64,000 nucleotides of DNA from Vibrio neptunius (GCF_000967495.1 NZ_JXXU01000016.1:19997-83996), one strand, 5' to 3'. Positions 17,767 to 27,149 are shown, counted from the first letter of the stretch. Notes: generated by a model from the letters alone, not told the origin. Numbers and translations are program-made.

Positions 17767-18094
17767 AAATGATAAAACCAATCCAACTAAGGGCTAACAA
17801 TGCCCATGGTAGCATATTGGTTTTTGATTGTGCTTCTATCGTTGTCACTGTTTCAGCTTTTGATTGCACTAGTGCAGCGTGTTGAGCTTGTTTGGCTTTC
17901 TGCGCTTTTTTCTTAGCCTTGTCTGCCTGGCGGGCTTTTTCTTTGTGCTGTTTCTTGTATTGGGCAATGCCTTTTTCTATGCCTTGAGCGATCAACTTGG
18001 TTTGCTCTTTGGTTTGGCCGGGTTTCTGGGTAGCTTTGGCAATATTCATCGCTTCTTTTTGTGTTTCCTGTGATGGCACGACTTTGTTGTTCAT
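17750..18094 (-). CDS. DUF2956 family tail-anchored protein
   Basis: A 114-residue protein, very rich in Lys, Ala and Gln from residue 1 to 85 (for example KKKAQKAKQAQHAA), ending in a single hydrophobic helix (LPWALLALSWIGFIIYV). This is the plan of DUF2956 proteins of vibrios, of unknown function. The highly basic region could bind nucleic acid or acidic lipid headgroups, but that is speculation. It overlaps the downstream lipoprotein gene. Confidence 0.75.
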   Translation of the reverse strand: MNNKVVPSQETQKEAMNIAKATQKPGQTKEQTKLIAQGIEKGIAQYKKQHKEKARQADKAKKKAQKAKQAQHAALVQSKAETVTTIEAQSKTNMLPWALLALSWIGFIIYVTQV

Positions 18095-18300
18095 TAAGGT
18101 TGTTACCGCGAGATTAATATCGCTTTATTTTAACACGATCTAATCTTGTTCATCATTGAAGTTACTCCACTAAATAGCATGTTACGAGATGTACTTTTTT
18201 ATCATCTAATGGCCAATGAGTTTTATGGCTAATATCTGATAGCAAAAAAATTCAATTGGTATAGAGTGGAGTTTAATCTCTCAACCGCAGTGACCAATCA

Positions 18301-18759
18301 GTGCGATACGCTTTAGAACAATACGATAAACATGGTTTTCTCAAAGCCCCTAAATGGCTCTGGCTTGGTTGGCTGTTTCTCGCCAAAGCGTGGGTGGTTT
18401 TTGTTGTCGCTGGTGCTAGCCGAGAAAGCGGCACTAAGATCCTCAATATTGTCTACCCCGATCATTCAATGCTGTATCTGGGGTTGGCGATGGGGCTGCC
18501 TAGCATCGCGTTAATGTGGATGATCAGCTTGCGCAGCCCGGAACGAAAATGGATAAGCCAATTAGTCTGTTGGGGTAAAACGATTACCATGCTAGCGATT
18601 GGCGGCCAGTTTGTTCAAACTTTTTATCACGTCTATCTAGAACATGGCGCTTTTCGTTGGGCGAATGCCGCTACCTTGCTATTTCTGCTGTGGTTTATGC
18701 TTTATATCTATAAGAGTCGCAGCGTACGCGATTGTTTTTCTGCGCCGCCATCTGATTGA
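18301..18759 (+). CDS. DUF2919 family membrane protein (YfeZ-like)
   Basis: A 152-residue protein with about four membrane helices (LWLGWLFLAKAWVVFVVAGA, LGLAMGLPSIALMWMI, TITMLAIGGQFVQ, ATLLFLLWFMLYIY). The N-terminal YDKHGFLKAPKWLW matches the YfeZ family. It starts with GTG. In E. coli yfeZ and yfeX are also close neighbours, so this order is conserved; a role with the peroxidase is not known. Confidence 0.82.
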   Translation: MRYALEQYDKHGFLKAPKWLWLGWLFLAKAWVVFVVAGASRESGTKILNIVYPDHSMLYLGLAMGLPSIALMWMISLRSPERKWISQLVCWGKTITMLAIGGQFVQTFYHVYLEHGAFRWANAATLLFLLWFMLYIYKSRSVRDCFSAPPSD

Positions 18760-18841
18760 CGTAACAGGTGATGATCGCTATCAATACGCTTAAAACAGAA
18801 CACAATACACTGAGCAAATATGTAAATGTGAGGACATAAAA

Positions 18842-19744
18842 ATGACAATCCCTCAAAGTGCCATCCTTCCTGAAGCAGGACCTTTCGCTCAATACACACT
18901 GCTTAAGGTGACACAGGAACATGCTGCCGTACTGGAACAGCTACAGGCTCTACTAACACTTGTAGAAGAGCTTAATCAGCAGCAGCCTGGGGCTGAATTG
19001 ACTCTTACGGTTGCGTTCAGCAAGTCGTTCTGGTCAAAATGTGATGCTGCAATGCCAGACGAACTGATTGACTTCCCACAGCTTGGCGAAGGCAGCACTA
19101 TAGCGCCGAGTTCTGATGTAGATGTGCTTATCCACTGCCATTCGAATCGTCATGATTTGCACTTTTATCTGCTGCGCACATTCTTTGCACAAGCTTCAGA
19201 CAACGTAGTCGTGGTTGATGAAACCTATGGTTATCGCTATCTTGACTCGCGAGATATGACGGATTTTGTCGATGGGACAGAAAACCCGAAAGAGAGCCAG
19301 CGTCATGAAGTGGCAATTATACCTCAAGGAGAGTTGGCTGGTGGCAGTTACGTTATGGTCCAGCGTTTTGTCCATGACCTGCCTTCTTGGAATCGACTGA
19401 ATGTGTCTGCTCAAGAAAAAGTCATCGGGCGGACTAAACCGGATTCGATTGAGTTAGATAATGTGCCAGCTGCGTCCCACGTTGGCCGTGTGGACATTAA
19501 AGAAGAAGGTAAAGGCCTGAAGATTGTTCGCCATAGCTTGCCTTATGGCAGTGTGTCGGGTGAGCATGGCCTGCTGTTTATTGCCTACTGCAATACGTTA
19601 CACAATTTTAAAGCCATGCTGGAAAGCATGTATGGCGAGACCGATGGTAAAACAGACCAGTTATTGCGCTTTACTAGAGCCGTGACAGGTGCATACTTCT
19701 TTGCCCCGTCTGTAGAAATGCTAAACGGGTTAAAGCTTAAGTAA
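18842..19744 (+). CDS. yfeX: YfeX, DyP-type haem peroxidase
   Basis: A dye-decolourising-type peroxidase, 300 residues, cytosolic (no signal). The DyP signature DFVDGTENP near residue 141 supplies the distal Asp; SHVGRVD near residue 215 is the likely proximal His region, and IVRHSLPYG near residue 230 the distal Arg. YfeX has been reported to oxidise porphyrinogens and act on haem; its physiological role is debated. It stands 82 bases after the yfeZ-like gene and ends at a terminator. Confidence 0.92.
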   Translation: MTIPQSAILPEAGPFAQYTLLKVTQEHAAVLEQLQALLTLVEELNQQQPGAELTLTVAFSKSFWSKCDAAMPDELIDFPQLGEGSTIAPSSDVDVLIHCHSNRHDLHFYLLRTFFAQASDNVVVVDETYGYRYLDSRDMTDFVDGTENPKESQRHEVAIIPQGELAGGSYVMVQRFVHDLPSWNRLNVSAQEKVIGRTKPDSIELDNVPAASHVGRVDIKEEGKGLKIVRHSLPYGSVSGEHGLLFIAYCNTLHNFKAMLESMYGETDGKTDQLLRFTRAVTGAYFFAPSVEMLNGLKLK

Positions 19745-19786
19745 GTCAATGAAAGCAAACTAAAGCCTGTGGACTATACCGATCTT

Positions 19787-19814
19787 AAACCGAGCTAATA
19801 CGCTCGGTTTTTTT
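19787..19814 (+). terminator. Terminator after yfeX
   Basis: AAACCGAGC / GCTCGGTTT with a 6-base loop and a run of T, 42 bases after the yfeX stop and just upstream of the first flagellin promoter. Confidence 0.85.
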
Positions 19815-19826
19815 GTGCAAAAAGAC

Positions 19827-19854
19827 TAAAGAAAATCTCCTCAGGCCGATATAA
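19827..19854 (+). promoter_or_regulatory. Candidate sigma-28 promoter of the first flagellin gene
   Basis: TAAAG (from 19827) and GCCGATAT (from 19845) are separated by 14 bases, close to the FliA consensus TAAA-N15-GCCGATAA. A -10 GCCGAT this complete is rarely found by chance in this position, 36 bases before the ATG. Confidence 0.65.
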
Positions 19855-19889
19855 CAGATAACCCTGTTGAGGAAAGACTATCTATCGTT

Positions 19890-21023
19890 ATGGCAATCAC
19901 TGTTAATACCAACGTATCAGCAATGACGGCGCAGCGTTATCTTACGAATGCGACGAACATGCTGAACCAATCTCTGGAGAGGTTATCTTCGGGGAATCGT
20001 ATTAATAGTGCCAAAGACGATGCAGCAGGTTTGCAGATCTCGAATCGACTTGAGTCTCAGATGCGTGGTTTGGATGTCGCAATGCGCAATGCGAACGACG
20101 GTATATCCATCATGCAGACAGCCGAAGGTGCGATGAATGAGACGACCAACCTTCTTCAACGCATGCGTGATCTTTCATTACAATCGGCGAATGGTTCGAA
20201 CAGTCGTGCAGAAAGAGAAGCATTACAGGAAGAAATGGCGGCTTTGAATGATGAATTGAATAGAATTGCCGAAACTACCTCTTTTGGTGGTCGAAAATTG
20301 CTCAATGGTTCATTTGCCAGTTCTTCTTTCCAAATTGGTGGCAGTTCCGGTGAAGCGGTTCAGTTATCTCTGAAAAACATGCGCTCCGATAGTATTGAGA
20401 TGGGGGGCTTCAGTTATATTTCCGCTGGAAAAGCGGACAATAACTGGCAGGTTTCTCAAGGGAGTCAAACGTTGGTCATGGAATTTACCAATGCTGAGGG
20501 CCAGCTGGAATCTATTCAGATTAAGGCTAAGGCTGGCGATGACATCGAAGAGTTAGCCACTTATATCAATGGTCAAACGGATAAAGTCTCGGCCTCAGTA
20601 AATGAAGATGGGCAGCTGCAAGTCTTTATGTCAGGTAAAGAAACATCAGGTACTATTTCCTTTTCTGGCAGCCTTGCAGGTGAACTGCAAATGGGGCTAG
20701 CTGGTTATGAAGCGGTTGATAATCTGGATATTTCTAATGTTGGCGGCGCACAGCGAGCGGTATCGGTAATAGACACTGCGCTTAAGTATGTTGATGGCCA
20801 TCGTGCTGAATTAGGGGCGATGCAAAATCGCTTTAATCATGCGATTAACAACTTAGGTAATATCAATGAAAACTTGGCCGCGTCGAATAGCCGTATAAAA
20901 GACACTGACTACGCTAAAGAAACCACTCAAATGCTTAAGCAACAGATTTTACAGCAAGTTAGCACATCCATCCTAGCACAGGCTAAACAACAGCCAAATC
21001 TAGCCCTTACCCTATTGGGTTAA
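19890..21023 (+). CDS. Polar flagellin (first of three; FlaF-like in V. parahaemolyticus naming)
   Basis: Flagellin of 377 residues: the conserved N-terminal D0/D1 helices ([38 protein letters not shown]), a short variable centre, and the C-terminal D1/D0 helices ending LALTLLG. It is the most divergent of the three, with MLNQSLERL and [21 protein letters not shown]. The MLNQSL segment recalls FlaF of V. parahaemolyticus and V. vulnificus. Vibrio flagellin letters differ between species, so I give no symbol. The protein is exported through the flagellar type III system; no signal peptide is expected. It is followed by an AT-rich 245-bp spacer. Confidence 0.95.
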   Translation: MAITVNTNVSAMTAQRYLTNATNMLNQSLERLSSGNRINSAKDDAAGLQISNRLESQMRGLDVAMRNANDGISIMQTAEGAMNETTNLLQRMRDLSLQSANGSNSRAEREALQEEMAALNDELNRIAETTSFGGRKLLNGSFASSSFQIGGSSGEAVQLSLKNMRSDSIEMGGFSYISAGKADNNWQVSQGSQTLVMEFTNAEGQLESIQIKAKAGDDIEELATYINGQTDKVSASVNEDGQLQVFMSGKETSGTISFSGSLAGELQMGLAGYEAVDNLDISNVGGAQRAVSVIDTALKYVDGHRAELGAMQNRFNHAINNLGNINENLAASNSRIKDTDYAKETTQMLKQQILQQVSTSILAQAKQQPNLALTLLG

Positions 21024-21158
21024 TTGTCAAAAAAGAAAATATTATCGACTGAGTGAATTAAAGCTTTAGCGAAAAATTGCGTTTTTTTAAGTTTTTTCGT
21101 ATTTGGTCAACTTTCCTTCTCCAAAAGCATTTTTTTCAAAAAAAACTTAAAAAAATAC

Positions 21159-21185
21159 TCAAGGTTCTCGAAATTGAGCCGTTAA
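21159..21185 (+). promoter_or_regulatory. Candidate sigma-28 promoter of the second flagellin gene
   Basis: TCAA (21159-21162), 15 bases, then GCCGTTAA (21178-21185). The -10 half is nearly the same as that of the third flagellin; the -35 half has one mismatch from TAAA. Confidence 0.45.
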
Positions 21186-21212
21186 TAAAAGTAACTTTGA
21201 GAGAACTACTTT

Positions 21213-21235
21213 GGTTTTCCGAGACGTCGGAAACC
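21213..21235 (+). promoter_or_regulatory. Hairpin in the 5' leader of the second flagellin
   Basis: GGTTTTCCGA / TCGGAAACC with a GACG loop and one bulged T, between the promoter candidate and the ATG at 21269. It has no T run after it, so it is not a normal terminator. Confidence 0.45.
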
Positions 21236-21268
21236 GGTTACATCGGAAAATCAAACGGAGAAATCACC

Positions 21269-22402
21269 ATGGCAGTGAATGTAAATACAAACGTAGCAGC
21301 AATGACAGCACAGCGTTACCTAAATGGCGCTAACAATGCACAACAAACTTCAATGGAACGTCTATCTTCTGGCTTCAAGATTAATAGCGCTAAAGATGAC
21401 GCAGCAGGTCTACAGATCTCTAACCGTTTGAATGTGCAAAGCCGCGGTCTAGATGTTGCAGTGCGTAACGCGAATGACGGTATTTCTATCGCACAAACTG
21501 CTGAAGGTGCGATGAATGAAACAACTAACATCCTGCAGCGTATGCGTGACCTTTCGCTACAATCGGCGAACGGCTCTAACTCTAAATCAGAGCGCGTTGC
21601 GATTCAGGAAGAAGTAACCGCACTAAATGACGAACTTAACCGTATCGCAGAGACAACCTCTTTTGGTGGTAACAAACTACTGAACGGTACTTACGCGACG
21701 AAATCTTTCCAAATTGGTGCAGACAACGGTGAAGCCGTGATGTTGACTTTGAACGACATGCGTTCAGACAACGTTGGCATGGGCGGTACGAGCTACCAAG
21801 CAGCAAATGGTAAAGATAAAGATTGGACAGTACAGGCAGGTGCAAACGATTTGGCTATCACACTGACTGATACTGCTGGCCAACAGCAAACCATTAACAT
21901 CAATGCCAAAGAAGGCGACGATATTGAAGAGCTAGCGACATACATCAATGGTCAGACTGACATGGTAAAAGCGTCCGTCGACCAAGATGGTAAACTACAG
22001 GTATTCGCTGGCACTGATAAAGTTGAAGGTGCAGTAAGCTTTGGCGGTGGTCTGGCTGGCGAACTTAGCATGGGTCAAGGTCAAGCTGTAACTGTCGATA
22101 CGATTAATGTGACATCAGTGGGTGGTGCTCAAGAGTCTGTGGCAATCATTGACTCGGCATTGAAGTATGTAGATAGCCACCGAGCTGAGCTGGGTGCTTT
22201 CCAGAACCGCTTCAACCATGCGATTAGCAACTTAGATAACATCAACGAGAATGTGAATGCATCTAAGAGCCGAATCAAAGACACTGACTTTGCGAAAGAA
22301 ACAACGGCATTGACTAAGTCGCAAATTCTTTCTCAGGCTTCAAGTTCGATTCTTGCTCAGGCAAAACAAACACCAAACTCAGCTCTTAATCTTCTAGGCT
22401 AA
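21269..22402 (+). CDS. Polar flagellin (second of three)
   Basis: A 377-residue flagellin with the same domain plan, [18 protein letters not shown] at the start and SALNLLG at the end. It is closely related to the third flagellin (shared [15 protein letters not shown] and [13 protein letters not shown] blocks) and corresponds in position to FlaB of V. parahaemolyticus. The longest open frame starts at 21077, but the ATG at 21269 follows ACGGAG by eight bases and gives the conserved flagellin N-terminus. A strong hairpin terminator follows. Confidence 0.95.
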   Translation: MAVNVNTNVAAMTAQRYLNGANNAQQTSMERLSSGFKINSAKDDAAGLQISNRLNVQSRGLDVAVRNANDGISIAQTAEGAMNETTNILQRMRDLSLQSANGSNSKSERVAIQEEVTALNDELNRIAETTSFGGNKLLNGTYATKSFQIGADNGEAVMLTLNDMRSDNVGMGGTSYQAANGKDKDWTVQAGANDLAITLTDTAGQQQTININAKEGDDIEELATYINGQTDMVKASVDQDGKLQVFAGTDKVEGAVSFGGGLAGELSMGQGQAVTVDTINVTSVGGAQESVAIIDSALKYVDSHRAELGAFQNRFNHAISNLDNINENVNASKSRIKDTDFAKETTALTKSQILSQASSSILAQAKQTPNSALNLLG

Positions 22403-22418
22403 GTTTAAAATCTCCAAA

Positions 22419-22446
22419 AAAATCCAGCTTCGGCTGGATTTTTTTT
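22419..22446 (+). terminator. Terminator after the second flagellin gene
   Basis: AATCCAGC-TTCG-GCTGGATT with a UUCG-type tetraloop and a run of at least six T. Confidence 0.9.
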
Positions 22447-22523
22447 GTTTGTATAATTCTTTGATTTAAAAGATATTTATAGCTTATTGATACTCGTCAC
22501 AGAAATTTTTTTAAAAAATTTTC

Positions 22524-22550
22524 TAAAGGATATATTTCTTTCGCCGTTAA
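22524..22550 (+). promoter_or_regulatory. Sigma-28 promoter of the third flagellin gene
   Basis: TAAAG (from 22524) and GCCGTTAA (22543-22550) with exactly 15 bases between TAAA and GCCG, the FliA spacing. This is the best sigma-28 match of the three flagellin genes. Confidence 0.7.
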
Positions 22551-22567
22551 AAGACTGAGAGAAATGA

Positions 22568-22605
22568 GATGCACCAAAGTGAGGTGAGAGACGCTGAGGT
22601 GCATC
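22568..22605 (+). promoter_or_regulatory. Inverted repeat in the 5' leader of the third flagellin
   Basis: GATGCACC (22568-22575) and GGTGCATC (22598-22605) form an 8-bp perfect stem with a 22-base loop, ending 11 bases before the AAGGAG ribosome site. It could change access to the start, or be an operator; neither is shown. Confidence 0.5.
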
Positions 22606-22630
22606 ACCCTTAATGCCTAAGGAGATCAAT

Positions 22631-23764
22631 ATGGCAATTAACGTAAACACCAATGTGTCTGCGATGACTGCTCAGCGATACCTTAATGGTGCAGCTGATG
22701 GCATGCAGAGATCGATGGAGCGTCTATCGTCGGGTTACAAAATTAACAGTGCTCGTGATGACGCTGCAGGCCTCCAAATTTCCAACCGTTTAACATCGCA
22801 AAGTCGTGGTTTAGACATGGCGGTGAAAAACGCAAACGATGGTATCTCCATTGCACAGACGGCTGAAGGTGCAATGAATGAGACAACCAATATCCTTCAA
22901 CGTATGCGTGACCTGTCGTTGCAATCGTCAAATGGTTCGAACTCGCGTTCAGAGCGTGTTGCGATTCAAGAAGAGGTTACCGCACTCAATGACGAATTAA
23001 ACCGTATCGCAGAAACCACCTCATTTGGTGGTAACAAACTGCTTAATGGTACGTTTGGTAGTCAGTCATTCCAGATTGGTGCAAGCTCAGGTGAGGCTGT
23101 AATGCTCACTATGGGTAATATGCGTTCAGATACCTCTGGAATGGGTGGTAAAGCATACATCGCGCAACAGGGTAAAGGTAATGATTGGACCGTCTCTCAA
23201 GGTACAACAGACCTTACTCTGGACTATACTGACGTAAATGGGGAAACTAAACAGTTAACCATAAATGCTAAGGTTGGTGACGATATCGAGCAGCTTGCGA
23301 CTTACATCAATGGTCAAAGTGAAGATGTAAAAGCGTCGGTTGGTGACGAAGGGAAGTTGCAGTTATTCGCTGCGAACAACAAAGTCGCGACAGATGTCAC
23401 TATTGGTGGTGCGTTAGGTGGTGATATCGGTTTTGGTGCTGCTGAAAATAAAACGGTTTCCGATGTTGATGTTTCTACTGTAGCAGGGTCACAGATGGCG
23501 GTCTCGGTCATCGACGGTGCCCTGAAAACGGTAGATAGCCAGCGGGCGGAGTTGGGTGCATTCCAGAACCGTTTCAGCCATGCGATCAGCAACTTGGATA
23601 ACATCAACGAGAACGTTAACGCGTCTCGTAGCCGTATCCGAGATACTGATTACGCGAAAGAAACGACTCAGATGACTAAGTCGCAGATTTTGCAGCAGGC
23701 AAGTACCTCAGTACTGGCGCAGGCAAAACAATCACCATCAGCAGCTCTTAGCTTATTAGGTTAA
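22631..23764 (+). CDS. Polar flagellin (third of three; FlaA-like position)
   Basis: A 377-residue flagellin, [18 protein letters not shown] to AALSLLG. It has an AAGGAG ribosome site six bases upstream; the frame extends six codons earlier but those are leader. Position just before flaG is that of the major flagellin FlaA in V. parahaemolyticus-type clusters and of FlaB in V. cholerae naming. The variable centre (about residues 170-285) differs from the second flagellin while both ends are nearly identical, the usual outcome of gene duplication and conversion. Confidence 0.95.
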   Translation: MAINVNTNVSAMTAQRYLNGAADGMQRSMERLSSGYKINSARDDAAGLQISNRLTSQSRGLDMAVKNANDGISIAQTAEGAMNETTNILQRMRDLSLQSSNGSNSRSERVAIQEEVTALNDELNRIAETTSFGGNKLLNGTFGSQSFQIGASSGEAVMLTMGNMRSDTSGMGGKAYIAQQGKGNDWTVSQGTTDLTLDYTDVNGETKQLTINAKVGDDIEQLATYINGQSEDVKASVGDEGKLQLFAANNKVATDVTIGGALGGDIGFGAAENKTVSDVDVSTVAGSQMAVSVIDGALKTVDSQRAELGAFQNRFSHAISNLDNINENVNASRSRIRDTDYAKETTQMTKSQILQQASTSVLAQAKQSPSAALSLLG

Positions 23765-23834
23765 TCGATAGGTTCGAACGAGCTTATTGGTAGGTAACGT
23801 GATTACCAACCTATAAGGTGGAAGGGAGATTGTT

Positions 23835-24263
23835 ATGGAAATACCATCCTACACATCGAACATCCAGCCTTACGGCTCAGAAAGTGGCACTAAAGTTGCT
23901 TCAAAATATGATGGTGCACAGCAAGTTTCCTCGCGGAAAGAACAGGTTTCTACAGCCGAAGTGAGAGAACAAGCTGCTGAAGCTGTTAATCAAGCGATAG
24001 AAGCGTCTCAACAACGTGAAAAGCTTAACAGGGAAGAGCGGCAACGTATGGTACAGCAAATGAACGATTTCATTGCGTCCATTAACACTGGCTTATCTTT
24101 TCGAGTCGACGAAGAATCGGGAAGAGATGTAGTTACCATTTATGAAGCGGATACTGGCGACATAATTCGTCAGATACCCGATGAGGAAATGTTAGAAATA
24201 CTGCGACGCCTGAGGGATCAAACAGCTCGGTATTCATCGGGACTTTTGAACCAGAGGGTATGA
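23835..24263 (+). CDS. flaG: FlaG, flagellar filament-length protein
   Basis: A 142-residue protein with a charged, Gln/Ala/Glu-rich N-terminal half and the conserved FlaG C-terminal segment LSFRVDEESGRDVVTIYEADTG, then IIRQIPDEEMLEILRRL. FlaG affects filament length or assembly in several bacteria; the mechanism is unclear. It is 70 bases after the third flagellin and 20 bases before fliD, so it likely starts the flaG-fliD-flaI-fliS unit. Confidence 0.92.
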   Translation: MEIPSYTSNIQPYGSESGTKVASKYDGAQQVSSRKEQVSTAEVREQAAEAVNQAIEASQQREKLNREERQRMVQQMNDFIASINTGLSFRVDEESGRDVVTIYEADTGDIIRQIPDEEMLEILRRLRDQTARYSSGLLNQRV

Positions 24264-24283
24264 TCGTATTTTGAGGTGATTGA

Positions 24284-26308
24284 ATGAGCTTTGGCCCGGT
24301 AGGGATGAATTCTGGCATGGATATCAATGCCATGGTCAGCAAAATTGTTGATTCGGAGCGCGTACCAAAGCAGCAACGAATCGACAATGAGCGTGGCAAA
24401 ATTGATTCCAGTATCAGTGCCTACGGACGGCTCAGAGAGTCGTTGGATACGATGAAAAACTTGATGGCGAGCTTTCGTCAAGAGAAAGCATTTGCTGCAA
24501 GAAAAGTAGAATCTACGGATGATACTGTTGTATCCGCGACGGCAACCACTGAAGCTATCGCTGGTAGATATGCTATCGATGTGTTGCAGCTTGCCCAGAG
24601 TCATAAAATTGCGTCTGACGTTGTACCAGAAGATGCGAAATTTGGCCCGGGTAAGCTGCAAGTTTCTCTCGGTGAAGAAACGTTCACCGTTGATGTACAG
24701 AAAAATTCTAAGCTGAGTGATATTGTTCGCGGTATCAATGGCAGCAAAACCAATCCAGGCGTTCGAGCATCGGTCATCAATGATGTCGAAGGCCCACGTC
24801 TTATCGTTGCCTCGAGTAATTCAGGTGAAAAAAACGCTCTGAAATTGAGTGTGGAATCAGCACCGGACAATCTTCTCAAAAGACTCGAATACAAAACGCT
24901 TGAACAGCGTGTTAAAGACCTTGAGCAAGCTCGTGCCACGGCACAAGATCTCCTCAAACCGCTCACTGATGAAGAACAAGCTGTTGCCGATCGTATCGCA
25001 GAGCAAAACATCGAGGCGGCAAAGGTTGTCGATCAGGAGATTGCCGATACGTCCAAACAAGCGGCAGTTGCTGCCGATCCCAATGCGGCAAAAGATGCAA
25101 GTGTCGGTAACGAGCTATCAGATGCAGCTGCTGCAGCCGCTGCTGCGGCCGGTGCCGAAGCTAATAAGTACTTAAAGCCAGAAGAGCGTATTCCTGGCTG
25201 GACCGCGACCGCGTCCGGTACGTTGCTTGACTCGTATTGGGAGCCCGAGCCTCAGCTAGATGCTAAAGCGCTGGAAAAAGCCCCTGATGTTCCTGGTTGG
25301 AGTGTCACGGCTTCAGGTACTCTGACGGACTCCTACGTCACACCAAAAGAAGCGCAGGCCGCATTAGATGCTAAACAAGCTGAGTTGGAAGAGCAACTTG
25401 CTCAGGAAAAAGCCTCGCTTCAAGCACGCGTTCTGGCAGGTGAATTGAGCCCAGAGCAAGCTAAAGAGCTTGAACGTGCCAAACTGCCGCAAGAAGAAAG
25501 AGAATATCTGGAACGAATTGACCAGGCCCAAGCTGACCTGAAATCGGCGCAGGAATCATTTGATGCTTATCGTGGTATGAGCCAAGTACAAGCCGCGCAG
25601 GATTCGAAAGTACTGCTTGATGGTGTTGCTCAACTTTCCAGTGATAACAACATCATTGAAGATGCCATTGAAGGGGTCGATCTGACATTGAAAGGTCGCT
25701 CCGAGCGCGGCAAAACACCTTCAGAGATTGATATCGAATATGACCGTCAGGGCGTACGAGATGATATTGAGCAGTTCGTTTCGGCATACAACCAGTTTTA
25801 TCAGGTCTCTCAAGAGCTTTCAGGAGTCGATCCACGAACTGGATCCGCAGGCCCTCTGGCGGGTGATAGTGTGGTTCGTAGTGCCGATTCAAGATTGAAA
25901 TCGGTGTTTTCTTCAAGAGTTGAACCTGCCCCTGAAGATCTGAAAACACTGACTGAGTTCGGTATTACAACGACACGCCAGGGGACATTGGAAATCAACT
26001 ACGACATGTTGGATCGCCAGCTCAATAACAACTTCAGTAAGTTAGAAGATTTCTTTGGCGGTAACCAAGGATTTGCGAAAAAAGTTGAAGATGCGATTCA
26101 GGGGATAACGGGCGTTACTGGCTCAATTCGCACTCGCGAGCGTAGCATGGTCGAACAAAACTATCGCCTTGATGATGATCAAGCATCTCTAGATCGCCGT
26201 ATGGACAGTCTAGAGAAACGTACACACGCCAAATTTACGGCGATGCAAGATGCGACGAGTAATATGCAATCTCAGTTAGCAGGTATGATGAATGCACTCG
26301 GCGGATGA
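24284..26308 (+). CDS. fliD: FliD (FlaH), flagellar filament cap protein
   Basis: FliD forms the cap at the filament tip and folds incoming flagellin. The N-terminal FliD domain (residues 1-100, GMDINAMVSKIVDSERVPKQ) and the C-terminal domain (about residues 430-674, ending SQLAGMMNALGG) are conserved. At 674 residues it is much longer than enteric FliD (about 470), because of an acidic, Ala/Glu-rich helical insert at about residues 215-430. The insert contains two copies of a P-G-W-x-x-T-A-S-G-T-L-x-D-S-Y motif at residues 303-319 and 336-351. Long FliD proteins are usual in Vibrio. Its end overlaps flaI by 17 bases. Confidence 0.95.
   Translation: MSFGPVGMNSGMDINAMVSKIVDSERVPKQQRIDNERGKIDSSISAYGRLRESLDTMKNLMASFRQEKAFAARKVESTDDTVVSATATTEAIAGRYAIDVLQLAQSHKIASDVVPEDAKFGPGKLQVSLGEETFTVDVQKNSKLSDIVRGINGSKTNPGVRASVINDVEGPRLIVASSNSGEKNALKLSVESAPDNLLKRLEYKTLEQRVKDLEQARATAQDLLKPLTDEEQAVADRIAEQNIEAAKVVDQEIADTSKQAAVAADPNAAKDASVGNELSDAAAAAAAAAGAEANKYLKPEERIPGWTATASGTLLDSYWEPEPQLDAKALEKAPDVPGWSVTASGTLTDSYVTPKEAQAALDAKQAELEEQLAQEKASLQARVLAGELSPEQAKELERAKLPQEEREYLERIDQAQADLKSAQESFDAYRGMSQVQAAQDSKVLLDGVAQLSSDNNIIEDAIEGVDLTLKGRSERGKTPSEIDIEYDRQGVRDDIEQFVSAYNQFYQVSQELSGVDPRTGSAGPLAGDSVVRSADSRLKSVFSSRVEPAPEDLKTLTEFGITTTRQGTLEINYDMLDRQLNNNFSKLEDFFGGNQGFAKKVEDAIQGITGVTGSIRTRERSMVEQNYRLDDDQASLDRRMDSLEKRTHAKFTAMQDATSNMQSQLAGMMNALGG
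25190..25336 (+). repeat. Two-copy 99-base repeat inside fliD
   Basis: Copy 1 spans 25190-25240 and copy 2 spans 25289-25336, offset by 99 bases (33 codons). Both encode PGW followed by TASGTL and DSY. Synonymous differences between the copies show that the peptide, not the DNA, is kept. Confidence 0.75.
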
Positions 26309-26615
26309 TTTTTTGGCACAGATCTCATTTCTTTGTGATCTTGATCGCGATATTGCCAATAATCTTTCAGTTGGTGACATTAATGCTGAAGAAATCGTTC
26401 AGTTGGTCGATAAAAGGGAACAGTTATTGCTAACCTTGATAAGTACTATTAATGAACAACAAGAGTTAGCTCAGTTACCAGAATGGCATAGTGCCATCGA
26501 GCGTACTCGGTTGACTGTTGAGTTGATGCAGAAGAAAACCGCAGAACTTGGCAGTAGTTTGAAAAAGTACCGCTATGGCAACAAATCAGTGCAGCAGTAC
26601 AAGAAATTTTTATAA
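26292..26615 (+). CDS. flaI: FlaI, putative FliT-like flagellar chaperone
   Basis: A 107-residue, all-helical acidic protein (LVDKREQLLLTLISTINEQQELAQ) lying between fliD and fliS, the place of fliT in enteric bacteria and of flaI in Vibrio. By position and size it is probably a FliD chaperone; direct sequence similarity to FliT is weak by eye. It overlaps fliD by 17 bases and precedes fliS by 11. Confidence 0.8.
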   Translation: MHSADDFLAQISFLCDLDRDIANNLSVGDINAEEIVQLVDKREQLLLTLISTINEQQELAQLPEWHSAIERTRLTVELMQKKTAELGSSLKKYRYGNKSVQQYKKFL

Positions 26616-26626
26616 AGAGGATTGTT

Positions 26627-27037
26627 ATGCGTGGTTCATTACAGGCTTACAAGAAGGTATCGGTAGATAGCCAGCTCAGTGCTGCCTCCCCGCATAAAAT
26701 TGTTCAAATGCTGATGGCGGGCGCTATCGAGCGCTTGATTCAGGGCAAAGCGGCAATGGAGCAGGGCAATATTCCGATCAAGGGTGAGAGACTGGGTAAA
26801 GCCCTAGATATCATCATTAGCTTACGCAGTTGTTTATCGATGGACGATGGTGGTGATATTGCCCAGAATCTGGATCAGTTATACGAGTTTATGATTACCC
26901 AAATCACTGAGGCAAATCATAAGAATGATCCTCAACCTATTGATGACGTGATTGATATCATTCGCGAGATTAAATCAGCATGGGAACAAATTCCACCGGA
27001 ATACCATAATCTGACTGCGACTGATGTAGGAATCTAA
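26627..27037 (+). CDS. fliS: FliS (FlaJ), flagellin export chaperone
   Basis: FliS binds the C-terminus of flagellin and keeps it unpolymerised before export. The 136-residue helical protein has the family motifs: AYKKVSVDSQLSAASPHKIVQMLM at the start and AMEQGNIPIKGERLGKALDII in the middle. It is last in the flaG-fliD-flaI-fliS unit, with a hairpin terminator about 110 bases downstream. Confidence 0.94.
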   Translation: MRGSLQAYKKVSVDSQLSAASPHKIVQMLMAGAIERLIQGKAAMEQGNIPIKGERLGKALDIIISLRSCLSMDDGGDIAQNLDQLYEFMITQITEANHKNDPQPIDDVIDIIREIKSAWEQIPPEYHNLTATDVGI

Positions 27038-27149
27038 GATATAAGTTTACTTTTTACAGTTGTATTGAAATATCTTGCATAAAAAGCTTTTGGGCAAATA
27101 TCACATCGCCTAATTGCTTGGTTGCCTTTATTTTTTTATCAAATAGAAT

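Noticed and set aside
19890..23764. Tandem flagellin block as a phase-variation or recombination cassette
   Set aside because: Three directly repeated flagellins can recombine, but there is no invertase gene or inverted site nearby; duplication is the normal Vibrio state.
23780..23815. Inverted repeat between the third flagellin and flaG as a terminator
   Set aside because: The stem GGTAA/TTACC is only five pairs and has no T run; read-through into flaG is more likely.
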